Below are positions 16,862-24,818 of a DNA stretch of 41,188 bases, piece after piece (position 1 is the first letter of the stretch; the number at the start of each line of letters is the position of its first letter). Location of the stretch: the NCBI GenBank assembly GCA_904501815.1, contig CAJGCN010000001.1:1-41188 (forward strand). Reading direction: 5' to 3'. The notes beneath the pieces are model-generated. The model saw only the letters and a list, made by a program, of their open reading frames with translations, was not told where the DNA came from and did no database searches. This DNA is from an uncultured Clostridia bacterium. Its GTDB lineage: Bacteria; Bacillota; Clostridia; Christensenellales; Borkfalkiaceae. A program made the translations under genes and the position numbers.

Positions 16862-18376
16862 ATGAGAACACGTTTTTATAAAACCGCCACGCTCGTGACG
16901 GGGTTGTCTGTTGCGGAGCGTACGCTCGGCTTTTTATACCGTATGATTTTAGCGCGTATGGTCGGCGCGGAAGGGTTAGGGATTTATCAAGTCGCGCTGT
17001 CCGTCTACGCCGTATTTATAACGATTAGCGGGGGCGGTATTCCCCCGACGGTTTCTCGGCTAATCTCGAAAAGCCGCGCGGAAAACGATTTGCAAGGCGA
17101 ACGAAAAGCCGTGAGCGCGGGCGTTTTTCTTGCGCTTGCCCTTTCTTTACCCGTAGTCCTGCTCTTTTTTTTGAGCGGGAATTTATTCTCTTTTCTTTTT
17201 CACGATAAAGGCGGGCTTGCCGTATTCCGCGTTTTGTTAATCGGGCTTGTATTTTGCTCCGTCTACGGCGCTATCCGCGCTTGGTTTTGGGGGCAAAAAC
17301 AGTTTTTAACGTCGTCTATGTTTGGGATTATCGAAGAAAGCGTTGCCGTGATTACGGGCGTACTCCTTCTTAAAACCGCAACGACGACTATTCAATCAGC
17401 GGAATTTGCGGCTTTGTCTAACGTGCTTTCTCACGTGGTCGCGTGCGGTTGCGCGTTCCTTTGGTTTTATCTTAGGAAAGGCAAACTCGTTTCTCCAAAA
17501 GGCGAGATAAAAAACCTTCTTACTTCCGCAACCCCCATTACCGCCGTACGAACGGGCGGATCGCTCGTTGGCTCTGCCGTTGCCGTACTCCTGCCCGTAA
17601 TGCTGGTGCGAGCAGGTATGACGCAATCAGACGCTTTAAAAACGTTCGGAATTATTACGGGTATGGTCATGCCGGCGCTGTCTATCGTGGCGACGGTGAT
17701 CGGATCGTTTGCGCTCGTACTCGTACCTGAACTTTCGGAAGACTACTACGCAAACCGTCAAGAGCGGTTGCAGAAAAATATCGATCGGGGGTTAACCGCT
17801 TCCGCGCTCGTGGCGTGCCTTTTAATGCCGTTTTTCTTCGTACTTGGAGAAAGCTTAGGTTTACTCGCTTATTCTTCGAAAGAAGCGGGGGAAATGATTG
17901 TCAAAAGCTGCCCTATCCTACTGCCTATGAGCCTTGCTATGATTTCCACGAGTATTTTAAACGCAATGGGATTTGAAAAACAAACTTTCGGATATTATTT
18001 TATCGGCGCGGCGTTTTTACTTGCGTGTATTTGTTTCCTTCCCGCCCTGCTCGGTGGCTACGCTTATATTATCGGTATAGGCGGAAGCTACGCCGTTTGC
18101 ACGATTTTAAACTTGCGTTGCCTTTTCAAAAAGGTACTCACCCCCAACCGTCAATTTCACTTTTTCAAAAAGACCTTACTTTCTATCGCGTTAATCCTAC
18201 CCGTTTCCTTCGTAGGGCAAACTTTTAAAAGTTTTTTCACGCGGTATTTTAGCGAGATAATCGCTGACCTTTTTATCGGCGGGATTATGTTGCTCGTGAG
18301 CGTAATTTTCTATTTTTTAATGCACCTTATCACCGCAAACCCCGTTCCTAAGCCCCGCAAAGCCAAAAACAGATAA
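16862..18376 (+). CDS. SpoVB/MurJ-type polysaccharide flippase (MOP superfamily)
   Basis: A 504-residue membrane protein with about 14 hydrophobic segments. The opening GLSVAERTLGFLYRMILARM followed by GAEGLGIYQVALSVY is characteristic of SpoVB/YtgP-like flippases, which move lipid-linked peptidoglycan or polysaccharide precursors across the membrane; SpoVB serves spore cortex synthesis. The ATG at 16862 has no ribosome binding site, and a TACAAT box at 16850-16855 would put the transcript start at about the ATG, so it may be leaderless. YtgP/MurJ-like rather than strictly SpoVB function is possible; spoIIE nearby favours a sporulation link. Confidence 0.8.
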   Translation: MRTRFYKTATLVTGLSVAERTLGFLYRMILARMVGAEGLGIYQVALSVYAVFITISGGGIPPTVSRLISKSRAENDLQGERKAVSAGVFLALALSLPVVLLFFLSGNLFSFLFHDKGGLAVFRVLLIGLVFCSVYGAIRAWFWGQKQFLTSSMFGIIEESVAVITGVLLLKTATTTIQSAEFAALSNVLSHVVACGCAFLWFYLRKGKLVSPKGEIKNLLTSATPITAVRTGGSLVGSAVAVLLPVMLVRAGMTQSDALKTFGIITGMVMPALSIVATVIGSFALVLVPELSEDYYANRQERLQKNIDRGLTASALVACLLMPFFFVLGESLGLLAYSSKEAGEMIVKSCPILLPMSLAMISTSILNAMGFEKQTFGYYFIGAAFLLACICFLPALLGGYAYIIGIGGSYAVCTILNLRCLFKKVLTPNRQFHFFKKTLLSIALILPVSFVGQTFKSFFTRYFSEIIADLFIGGIMLLVSVIFYFLMHLITANPVPKPRKAKNR

Positions 18377-18414
18377 AAAAATTTGGTAATTTTAAGGATT
18401 TTTCGTTCGTATCC

Positions 18415-18443
18415 TTGACAGAAACGCAATTTTCGTCTACAAT
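18415..18443 (+). promoter_or_regulatory. Consensus promoter of pgi
   Basis: Perfect TTGACA (18415-18420), 17-bp spacer, TACAAT (18438-18443). The start codon is 30 bp downstream of the -10, after a GGAGGA ribosome site. Confidence 0.88.
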
Positions 18444-18472
18444 AATAGAAAGATTATTTTTGGAGGACTGCT

Positions 18473-19906
18473 ATGAGCTACAAAACGAGAGAATGGCGCA
18501 ACGCAATGCGTGTTAGCCTTGACTACAACAATATGACGGACACCTTTCTCGGCGAGAAAGGCTTTTCGAAAAAAGACCTTGCGGCGTATTCTACGCGCGC
18601 AAAACAGGCGTTTGACTACGTAAAAGAAAACAGAGGCAAGGACGAGCTGTATATGGGTTGGACGGAACTTCCTTACAATCAAAAGGAAATCGTGGAAGAT
18701 ATTTTGCAAACGGCAAAAACCGTGCGCAAGAATTTTCAATACTTCGTCGTGCTCGGTATCGGCGGAAGCGCGCTCGGTCCGATTATGGCGTTTAACGCGC
18801 TTTGCCACTTGCACTACAACGACTTACCTAAATACAAGAGAAAAGGCCCTAAATTCTACGTGGAAGACAACGTTGACCCTGTGAGAATGCGCGACCTTTT
18901 AGACGTAATCGAGCCTGAAAAAACTTGCTTTAACGTAATTTCCAAATCGGGCGCGACCAGCGAAACTATGACGCAGTATTTGATTATTCTCGATCTTTTA
19001 ACCAAAGCGGGCGTGAACGTAAAAGACAACGTAATTTTCACCACCGACGAGAAGAAAGGCAATTTGAAAAAGATTTCCGACGAATGTGGCGGAATTAAGA
19101 GCTATATTCTCCCCGACGGCGTAGGCGGAAGATTTTCTCAGCTTTGCCCCGTAGGGCTTTTGCCCGCGGCAGTGCTTGGCATTGATATTAAAGGTTTACT
19201 CGCAGGCGCGGCGTATATGGACAGCGTTTGCCGTCAACCGTCTATGCATAAAAACCCTGCTCTTATGTCTGCCGTTTTACAAATCGCGGCAATGGAACAA
19301 GGCAAGAATATCGGCGTTATGATGCCCTATTCGGATAACTTGAAATTCCTTGCGGACTGGTATTGTCAACTTTGGGCGGAATCTCTCGGCAAAAATATCA
19401 CGCTCGACGGCACGCCTTGCAACGTTGGACAAACGCCTGTGAAATCGCTCGGCGTCACCGACCAACACTCGCAAGTACAGCTCTACACCGAAGGCCCGTT
19501 CGATAAAGTCGTCACCTTCCTTTCCTTGAAAAAATACGGCTGTGAAATGCCTATCCCGCACGGTTGCGAAAATATCCCCGACGTAGCGTTCTTAGGCGGA
19601 CACACGATGGAAGAACTCATTCAAGCGGAAAACGCCGCCACCGCTTACGCTTTGACGAAAGCGGGAAGAATGAACTATACGCTTTGGATTCCCGAACTCA
19701 ACGCCTTTACGTTAGGTCAGCTGTTGTTCCTGTTCGAATTGCAAACGGCGTACGCAGGGGCAATGCTGAACATCAACACCTTTAACCAACCGGGCGTGGA
19801 AGAAGGCAAAAAGGCGACCTTTGCGTTGCTCGGCAAAGCTGGCTACGCCGAAAAGAAAAAGGAACTCGATTCCCTGCCCGAAAAGAACGCGAAATGCATT
19901 ATCTAA
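18473..19906 (+). CDS. pgi: Glucose-6-phosphate isomerase
   Basis: Interconverts glucose 6-phosphate and fructose 6-phosphate in glycolysis and gluconeogenesis, in the cytosol. The two-SIS-domain layout is visible: VVLGIGGSALGP (92-103) for phosphate binding, then VISKSGATSETM in the middle, and GGRFSQLCPVGLLPA corresponding to the family signature containing the active-site Arg. The C-terminal QPGVEEGKK contains the conserved Gln and Lys. Length (477) is slightly above the usual 450. GGAGGA lies 5 nt before the ATG; a strong promoter and terminator make it a single-gene transcript. Confidence 0.95.
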   Translation: MSYKTREWRNAMRVSLDYNNMTDTFLGEKGFSKKDLAAYSTRAKQAFDYVKENRGKDELYMGWTELPYNQKEIVEDILQTAKTVRKNFQYFVVLGIGGSALGPIMAFNALCHLHYNDLPKYKRKGPKFYVEDNVDPVRMRDLLDVIEPEKTCFNVISKSGATSETMTQYLIILDLLTKAGVNVKDNVIFTTDEKKGNLKKISDECGGIKSYILPDGVGGRFSQLCPVGLLPAAVLGIDIKGLLAGAAYMDSVCRQPSMHKNPALMSAVLQIAAMEQGKNIGVMMPYSDNLKFLADWYCQLWAESLGKNITLDGTPCNVGQTPVKSLGVTDQHSQVQLYTEGPFDKVVTFLSLKKYGCEMPIPHGCENIPDVAFLGGHTMEELIQAENAATAYALTKAGRMNYTLWIPELNAFTLGQLLFLFELQTAYAGAMLNINTFNQPGVEEGKKATFALLGKAGYAEKKKELDSLPEKNAKCII

Positions 19907-19922
19907 AACGCTTGAACGCGAC

Positions 19923-19957
19923 CCTGCCCCACTCAAACGAACGGGGCAGGTCTTTTT
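19923..19957 (+). terminator. Rho-independent terminator of pgi
   Basis: CCTGCCCC (19923-19930) pairs with GGGGCAGG (19943-19950), loop 12 nt, followed by TCTTTTTT. It starts 16 bp after the pgi stop codon. Confidence 0.9.
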
Positions 19958-20013
19958 TATTCAATTTTCTTTTTCCGCGCGTATAAAAAAATTCCCGCAA
20001 GGCAATACTTTTA

Positions 20014-20043
20014 CTGACGAAAACCTTCGCCCCTACATATAAT
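20014..20043 (+). promoter_or_regulatory. Candidate promoter of mazF
   Basis: CTGACG (20014-20019), 18-bp spacer and perfect TATAAT (20038-20043), 42 bp before the mazF start. The -35 matches only four of six consensus bases. Confidence 0.55.
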
Positions 20044-20085
20044 AAAGTAAGGGAGTTTTTTCGGGTTTTCAAAAGAGGTACGACT

Positions 20086-20436
20086 ATGAACGTTAAAAGA
20101 GGCGAATTATACTACGCGGATTTATCCCCCGTAGTGGGTAGCGAGCAAGGGGGAATACGCCCCGTACTCGTGGTGCAAAACGACGTGGGCAATAAATATT
20201 CCCCTACGATTATTGCGGCTGCCGTCACGAGCAAAATCAACAAAGCGCGCCTGCCCACGCACATTGAACTCCCTTCCGCCTACGGGCTTGCAAAAGACAG
20301 CGTAATTTTATTAGAACAAATCCGAACGCTGGATAAACGCCGTTTAAAAGAACGCATAGGAGAGCTTCCGCCCGCTACGATGAACCGCGTAAACCGCGCT
20401 ATTTTAATCAGCTTAGGCTTTCCCGTAAACAATTAA
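20086..20436 (+). CDS. MazF/EndoA-type endoribonuclease toxin, no antitoxin next to it
   Basis: A 116-residue PemK/MazF-fold protein that in this family cleaves mRNA at short sequence motifs. It matches the Bacillus EndoA pattern closely: KRGELYYADLSPVVGSEQGG, then IRPVLVVQND with Arg25, and AAAVTSK with Thr48, the residues equivalent to the catalytic pair; LEQIRTLDKRRL follows. The ribosome site is AGAGGT. The only upstream sequence between the pgi terminator and this gene is about 130 bp with no open frame for a MazE/EndoAI antitoxin, and spoIIE follows, so the toxin appears alone. An antitoxin elsewhere in the genome is possible. Confidence 0.88.
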   Translation: MNVKRGELYYADLSPVVGSEQGGIRPVLVVQNDVGNKYSPTIIAAAVTSKINKARLPTHIELPSAYGLAKDSVILLEQIRTLDKRRLKERIGELPPATMNRVNRAILISLGFPVNN

Positions 20437-20450
20437 CGTTTGCGGGATTT
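20422..20450 (+). terminator. Weak hairpin spanning the mazF stop codon
   Basis: CCCGTAAAC (20422-20430) pairs with GTTTGCGGG (20438-20446) with one G-U pair, then ATTTT. The stem includes the last codons of mazF and the stop codon. A weak terminator or attenuator is the simplest reading. Confidence 0.5.
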
Positions 20451-20451
20451 T

Positions 20452-20514
20452 CGTCGAAAAAGCCCTTGTATTTTCAACCTTTTACAAATTTCGCCCGCAA
20501 AAAAGTTATATACT
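20452..20514 (+). promoter_or_regulatory. spoIIE promoter with long spacer and Spo0A-box-like site
   Basis: TTTACA (20481-20486) and TATACT (20509-20514) each match five of six sigma-A consensus bases but are 22 bp apart. Spacers of 21-22 bp are known from Spo0A-activated sigma-A promoters of Bacillus subtilis (spoIIG, spoIIE). Upstream, CGTCGAA at 20452-20458 matches six of seven bases of the Spo0A box TGTCGAA and would sit near -66. Spo0A control is inferred. Confidence 0.55.
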
Positions 20515-20548
20515 AAACCCCGAACGAAATTATTCGGAGGCTAACACT

Positions 20549-22846
20549 ATGACTTCATCAAAACGTACGACGTCTACGCAAGTATTCGTATACGCGGCAG
20601 TACTTGCGGCGTTTTTATTTCTCTTCCACGTGGGAGATTACGGCGAGCCTTACGGGCTTGCTTTTCTTTTCGCCTGTCTTTCAGCGGAGCTATCTTTCGG
20701 CGTTTGCGGGTTATTTTATTTATTCTCCGTCGCCATTACGGGTCAATGGATTCTTACCCTGCTCTATTTCGGCCAAGCTCTGCTCTTATGCCTTTCTTTC
20801 GCCTTTAAACGACGTCTTACTCCGCCCAAACTACATATCCTTTCCTTTTCCGCCTTATTCCTTTCGCTTGCTTCGTACGTGCTGTTCGCCCCCTTTTCAG
20901 GCTATGAAACACCGTTCGGGATTTCCTTTTTCGAACAATCGCTTACGCAAAGCATTTTACTTTCCGCGTTCGTCTTTCTCTTAGCCGCCGCCTTTACGGT
21001 TGCGCTCAAAGCCCTGTTGCAAAAAGCCTTAAAATGCCGTTTGAAAACGGAAGAAATTCTCTTTTCCGTGCTTTTATTCCTGCTCGTCGGCGTAGGTATT
21101 TGCCGTTTTTTAAGCGTTGCCGTCTACACGGGCGTGGCATTCTTTTTACTTTTGATTATCTCCTACGTAAGCAAAGATGCCACCGCGCTCGTCGGTGCGT
21201 TCGTTTTATCCCTGCCGTCTGCGCTAATCGGCGGAATTTCCCCCGAACGTTTTTTCGTTTACGGAATTGCCGTCGTCCTTTTCGCAAAATCGGGTAGACT
21301 TGCGCAAACCTGCTCCGCCCTTATCGTCTTTTTCTACTACGGCTTTCTCGACGGCTTATACGATTTTCCCCTTTCCATGCTCGTGCAAAGCGTACTTTCT
21401 ACCGTCATTCCCTGTCTTTTATTCCTGTTATTGCCTGCGCCTTTATTGCACCGCTTAGAAGACGATTTGGTGTTTTATCGGGAAAAACATCTTTCCCGCA
21501 TTGCAATCAACCGCAACCGCGCGGCAATCGGAGAACAGCTCTTTGAGATTTCCGCCGTATTTAGAGAAATACAAACCACTTTCAACTCACTCGGCTCGTC
21601 CCAAGCGGAAGATGAAGCCAAAGAATATATCCGCAATCTCGTTTGCGATAAGGTCTGCAAAAAATGCCCGCAATATTCTCAGTGCGCGGCGGAAAACGTG
21701 CAACGTCATCTCGTTTCGCTCGTTTCCGTCGGTTGCTTGAAAGGCAAAGTCAGTTTAATCGACGTACCTGGCGCAATGGCGCAAAAATGCGTTAATCAAA
21801 GCGGAATACTCTACGCGGTCAACCGTCAGCTCGTAGAGTTTAAAAACTATATGTTAGAAGCGGAAAACGCCGCGACGGGGCGAGCGCTCCTTGCCAAGCA
21901 AGCGCAGGGCGTAAGCGAAATTTTGCGTGGGATTGCCTTAGAGCAAAGCGAGCCGTTGCTTTTGCATAAAGAAAAAGAACGCGCGCTCAGTTTAGCCCTT
22001 TTAAAAGCAGGGGTCGTTTGCTCGGAAGTGCTTATCTACGGCGAAGAACGGGAACTTACGCTTTCTTTAATTACGTTCGGAAACGCATCCGTCAAAAAGA
22101 TTGCCGACGTTTCTTCGGCTTTTTTCGGCTCGCCTATGATTATTTCTAAAAGACTTCCTTTAAGCAAGGAAAAATACTGCTGTATTTTGCGCAAAAAACC
22201 TTATTTCGACGCGGCGTTCGGCGTGGCTTGCGCCACTAAATACGGCGAAACGGCAAGCGGGGACACCCATTCCGTCACGAGAATAGACGAACGGCGGTTT
22301 ATGGTCGCGCTCTCCGACGGTATGGGAAGCGGGGAATACGCGCGCAAAATTTCCGAAAGCACCATTTCCCTGCTCGAAAGCTTTTACCGCGCGAAAATGC
22401 CGTCTGCTTTAATTCTTTCCACCGTCAACAAACTGCTCGCTTTCAACCGCGAAGAAAGCTTTGCTTGCGTGGATATCGCCGTCGTGGACTTGGACAGCGG
22501 GGAAGCCAACGTCGTGAAAATCGGCTCACCGACGGGCTTTATTTTATCAGGCAACGCTTTGAAAATTCTCGACAGCGCCACCCTACCGCTCGGAATTCTC
22601 GATTCACTCCATCCCGAAGCGTCTACCTACGTATTAAAAGAAAACGACGTACTCTTGTTTTTAAGCGACGGGATTACTTCGGCGTTCGGCTCAACCGCCG
22701 ACTTGTATGAAAACTTAAAAAAGCTCCCCGCATCTAACCCGCAAGAGCTTGCCGACTGTATTTTGCAAAAAGCCATAGAAGAATACGGCAATCTTTCCAA
22801 AGACGATATGACCGTCGTTGCAGTACGCCTTTTCAAAGCCTCCTAA
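20549..22846 (+). CDS. spoIIE: Stage II sporulation protein E (PP2C phosphatase)
   Basis: SpoIIE dephosphorylates the anti-anti-sigma factor SpoIIAA in the forespore, releasing sigma-F, and localises to the polar septum. The 765-residue protein has about ten N-terminal membrane segments (residues 10-300), a central cytoplasmic region with CDKVCKKCPQYSQC near 370 (a Cys cluster common in clostridial SpoIIE) and a C-terminal PP2C domain (about 560-765). PP2C metal-binding motifs are intact: ASGDTHS, DGMGSGE (590-596), LSDGI and the final KDDMT. GGAGG lies 8 nt before the ATG. Downstream is a bidirectional terminator. Confidence 0.95.
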   Translation: MTSSKRTTSTQVFVYAAVLAAFLFLFHVGDYGEPYGLAFLFACLSAELSFGVCGLFYLFSVAITGQWILTLLYFGQALLLCLSFAFKRRLTPPKLHILSFSALFLSLASYVLFAPFSGYETPFGISFFEQSLTQSILLSAFVFLLAAAFTVALKALLQKALKCRLKTEEILFSVLLFLLVGVGICRFLSVAVYTGVAFFLLLIISYVSKDATALVGAFVLSLPSALIGGISPERFFVYGIAVVLFAKSGRLAQTCSALIVFFYYGFLDGLYDFPLSMLVQSVLSTVIPCLLFLLLPAPLLHRLEDDLVFYREKHLSRIAINRNRAAIGEQLFEISAVFREIQTTFNSLGSSQAEDEAKEYIRNLVCDKVCKKCPQYSQCAAENVQRHLVSLVSVGCLKGKVSLIDVPGAMAQKCVNQSGILYAVNRQLVEFKNYMLEAENAATGRALLAKQAQGVSEILRGIALEQSEPLLLHKEKERALSLALLKAGVVCSEVLIYGEERELTLSLITFGNASVKKIADVSSAFFGSPMIISKRLPLSKEKYCCILRKKPYFDAAFGVACATKYGETASGDTHSVTRIDERRFMVALSDGMGSGEYARKISESTISLLESFYRAKMPSALILSTVNKLLAFNREESFACVDIAVVDLDSGEANVVKIGSPTGFILSGNALKILDSATLPLGILDSLHPEASTYVLKENDVLLFLSDGITSAFGSTADLYENLKKLPASNPQELADCILQKAIEEYGNLSKDDMTVVAVRLFKAS

Positions 22847-22854
22847 CCGTACTT

Positions 22855-22896
22855 CAAAAAAGACGGATGAGTGTTTTTTCTCGTCCGTCTTTTTTG
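22855..22896. terminator. Bidirectional terminator between spoIIE and the membrane-protein operon
   Basis: CAAAAAAGACGGA (22855-22867) pairs perfectly with TCCGTCTTTTTTG (22884-22896). Six As before and six Ts after make it work in both directions, ending spoIIE on the plus strand and the operon arriving from 27611 on the minus strand. Confidence 0.9.
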
Positions 22897-22901
22897 TAAG
22901 T

Positions 22902-24494
22902 TTATTCTTGCGTTTCTTCTGCGCTTTCTTCTTGCGCAGGAGTTTCTTCTTTTTTTACCTTTTGCAACTGGAATACTCTTCCGCAAGCCGCGCAACGATA
23001 ACCAGGCGCGCCTTGTTTAATTTTGAGCTTCTTCGCGCAATACGGGCAATTGATTTCACGGGTTTTGCCGTTCGGCTCCCATTCAAAGGTCAATCCGTCC
23101 CATTCGTTGAACGCAGGCGTTTCGGGTTGCGCCGTTTCTTCTTTCTTTTCCGTTTGCACGGGGGCAGGTACGGGCGCAGGCATAGGGATAGGCGCAGGCA
23201 CAGGAACGGGCATAGCCGTTTCGGGCGTTTGATACATAACAGGCTGACCGTTTTGCATAGGCATTACCATTACGGGTTGACCGTTGGGTTGCATAAACAC
23301 GCCGGGACGGGTAATGCATTGCAAAGGAATACGGTAGGAAGGTTGCACGGGCTGTTGCGACGCTTCTTGGGCTTTGGGTTCAACACACGCGTTGCGTACT
23401 CTATCGTTGTTTTTCGTTTTGATAACAAGGTCTAAAACAAACGCAAGAAGCGAAGCAGGCACGATTAAAAGAATCCACCACGTCCATTCGCTAACGGCAA
23501 AATAATGCACGAAGAACCACGCAAGCGCGTTGACAGCCACAAACATAGAGAACACGCGGTAATTCTTCATACCCTTTGCGTTCATACCGTCGATAGAATA
23601 CTCCGTCGCGTGGAAAGCGTGATTATATAACACGAACGTCCAAACGAGCAAAAGCACTTGTAAAACGGTGTCTAAGAGTAATTTTATATTTCCCGTAAGA
23701 TACGAAAATCCGCTCACGGAAACGCCCGTCAACGTAGCGTTCAAGTTGGTTGCTTTTGCAAAGAAGAACGCAATTGCGACCACGACGAGAATATGTATTA
23801 AATTACGGAAGAAATACGCCGAAACTTTCGAAGAACGCTTATATTCAACGACCGTTTCTTCAATGTCGTAGCGACCGATTTTCGCAGAAACGGGTCCTGC
23901 AATCAAGCGCACCAACACGCCCACGCCGATCGGAAGATATACGAGCGCAGAAAACTCCGCTTTCGCAACCGCATAGATAAGCAAAAGGCCGAACAGAACG
24001 GTGATAAGCGTGCCCGAGAAACAATTCCCAAGCTTTTGCATTGCGTAGAAATTGCGGTTATACCCTTTATTACGCGTGGGGTTTTTCTTAGAAAGACCGC
24101 TGAGCTTGGAAAAGCTTACGAGCAAATTAATAAACCCAACGAGAAGCATAAGCGCGTACAACGCGCAAACAGGCAACAGCACGAGCGAGTTATAATTCAA
24201 ACCGCCGAGATTAAAAACGGGGTTTAAAAAGGTGAGAATGGAAACTTCCCAAGCCTTGTTATCCGCCGTTTGAACCGTTAAAAACGGAACGAACAAAAAC
24301 GCAAACAATGCAATCGAGCCAATCAAATACAAAACTCCCGCGAACTTCGCCTTTGCGTGCGCCTTTTTAATACGGCGTTTCATAGACGAAATTTCTTCGC
24401 AGTTTTCGCTATTTATAAACGCGCCCGCCGCCGCGTCTTGTTGCTCAGTCGAAACGGGTTGCCCGTCATTTTTTAAGCGTTTGTCTTTCTTCAT
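22902..24494 (-). CDS. Paralog 1: eight-segment membrane protein with Pro-rich tail and zinc ribbon
   Basis: I do not recognise the family. The 530-residue protein has eight hydrophobic segments (about 50-75, 102-128, 158-177, 180-202, 230-247, 271-291, 314-333, 338-358). It shares with the proteins at 24819 and 26265 the motif GYNRNxYAMxxLGxxFSG (144-161), an FxRNLxxI segment (229-235) and EYSxDGxxAxG (298-308). After the membrane part comes a tail with RIPLQCITRPGVFMQPNGQP (388-407), a (PxPxP) repeat stretch (429-446), and a C-terminal zinc-ribbon-like CPYC (483-486) and CAAC (501-504) pair. The ATG at 24494 has AAAGGAG 6 nt upstream. It is the last gene of a four-gene operon. Signalling, scaffolding or transport are all possible; none is supported. 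Confidence 0.85.
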   Translation of the reverse strand: MKKDKRLKNDGQPVSTEQQDAAAGAFINSENCEEISSMKRRIKKAHAKAKFAGVLYLIGSIALFAFLFVPFLTVQTADNKAWEVSILTFLNPVFNLGGLNYNSLVLLPVCALYALMLLVGFINLLVSFSKLSGLSKKNPTRNKGYNRNFYAMQKLGNCFSGTLITVLFGLLLIYAVAKAEFSALVYLPIGVGVLVRLIAGPVSAKIGRYDIEETVVEYKRSSKVSAYFFRNLIHILVVVAIAFFFAKATNLNATLTGVSVSGFSYLTGNIKLLLDTVLQVLLLVWTFVLYNHAFHATEYSIDGMNAKGMKNYRVFSMFVAVNALAWFFVHYFAVSEWTWWILLIVPASLLAFVLDLVIKTKNNDRVRNACVEPKAQEASQQPVQPSYRIPLQCITRPGVFMQPNGQPVMVMPMQNGQPVMYQTPETAMPVPVPAPIPMPAPVPAPVQTEKKEETAQPETPAFNEWDGLTFEWEPNGKTREINCPYCAKKLKIKQGAPGYRCAACGRVFQLQKVKKEETPAQEESAEETQE

Positions 24495-24518
24495 AGTTCT
24501 CTCCTTTAAAAAGCATTT

Positions 24519-24549
24519 CGATATGCGCCCGAATTTTGGACGCATATCG
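24519..24549 (-). other. Hairpin inside the membrane-protein operon
   Basis: CGATATGCG (24519-24527) and CGCATATCG (24541-24549) form a 9-bp stem just before the ribosome site of paralog 1. On the minus strand it is followed by AAATGCTTTTT, a weak terminator-like tail, so it may attenuate or protect the distal mRNA. Confidence 0.5.
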
Positions 24550-24559
24550 CTTTTTCTTT

Positions 24560-24817
24560 TTATTTCTTTCTCTTTTTATCCGGCACGACGATAGGCACGG
24601 TTTCTTGCGCTACGGGCATCATAGGCTGACCGCTCGCAATCAAAGGCATAATCATCACGGGCGTACCGTTAGGTTGCATATACACCCCTGCTTGAATAGG
24701 TCCGCGATTAACCCCCATAGAATAATTAAGGGGAGCAGGTTGTTGATACGCTCTGTATTTATCCGCATCAATCATCATTTCGTAATCGTCTTTCGATTTA
24801 AAAACCTTTCTCTTCAT
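24560..24817 (-). CDS. Small 85-residue protein sharing the tail motif of its neighbours
   Basis: A short, non-membrane, Pro/Met/Gln-rich protein of unknown function. Its middle, GVYMQPNGTPVMIMP (residues 44-58), repeats the tail motif of paralog 1 (GVFMQPNGQPVMVMP) and a looser form in paralog 2, then continues with a second GQPMMPV unit and ends in KKRKK. The ATG at 24817 follows the paralog 2 stop by 1 bp, and its AGGAGG lies in the last codons of paralog 2, so it is surely translated as part of the operon. It may be a free copy of a binding segment. Confidence 0.75.
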   Translation of the reverse strand: MKRKVFKSKDDYEMMIDADKYRAYQQPAPLNYSMGVNRGPIQAGVYMQPNGTPVMIMPLIASGQPMMPVAQETVPIVVPDKKRKK

Positions 24818-24818
24818 C

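Noticed and set aside
16587..16865. Plus-strand frame across the repeat patch
   Set aside because: It begins in the terminator tail, is Arg-rich because of the GC-rich palindromes, and shows no family features.
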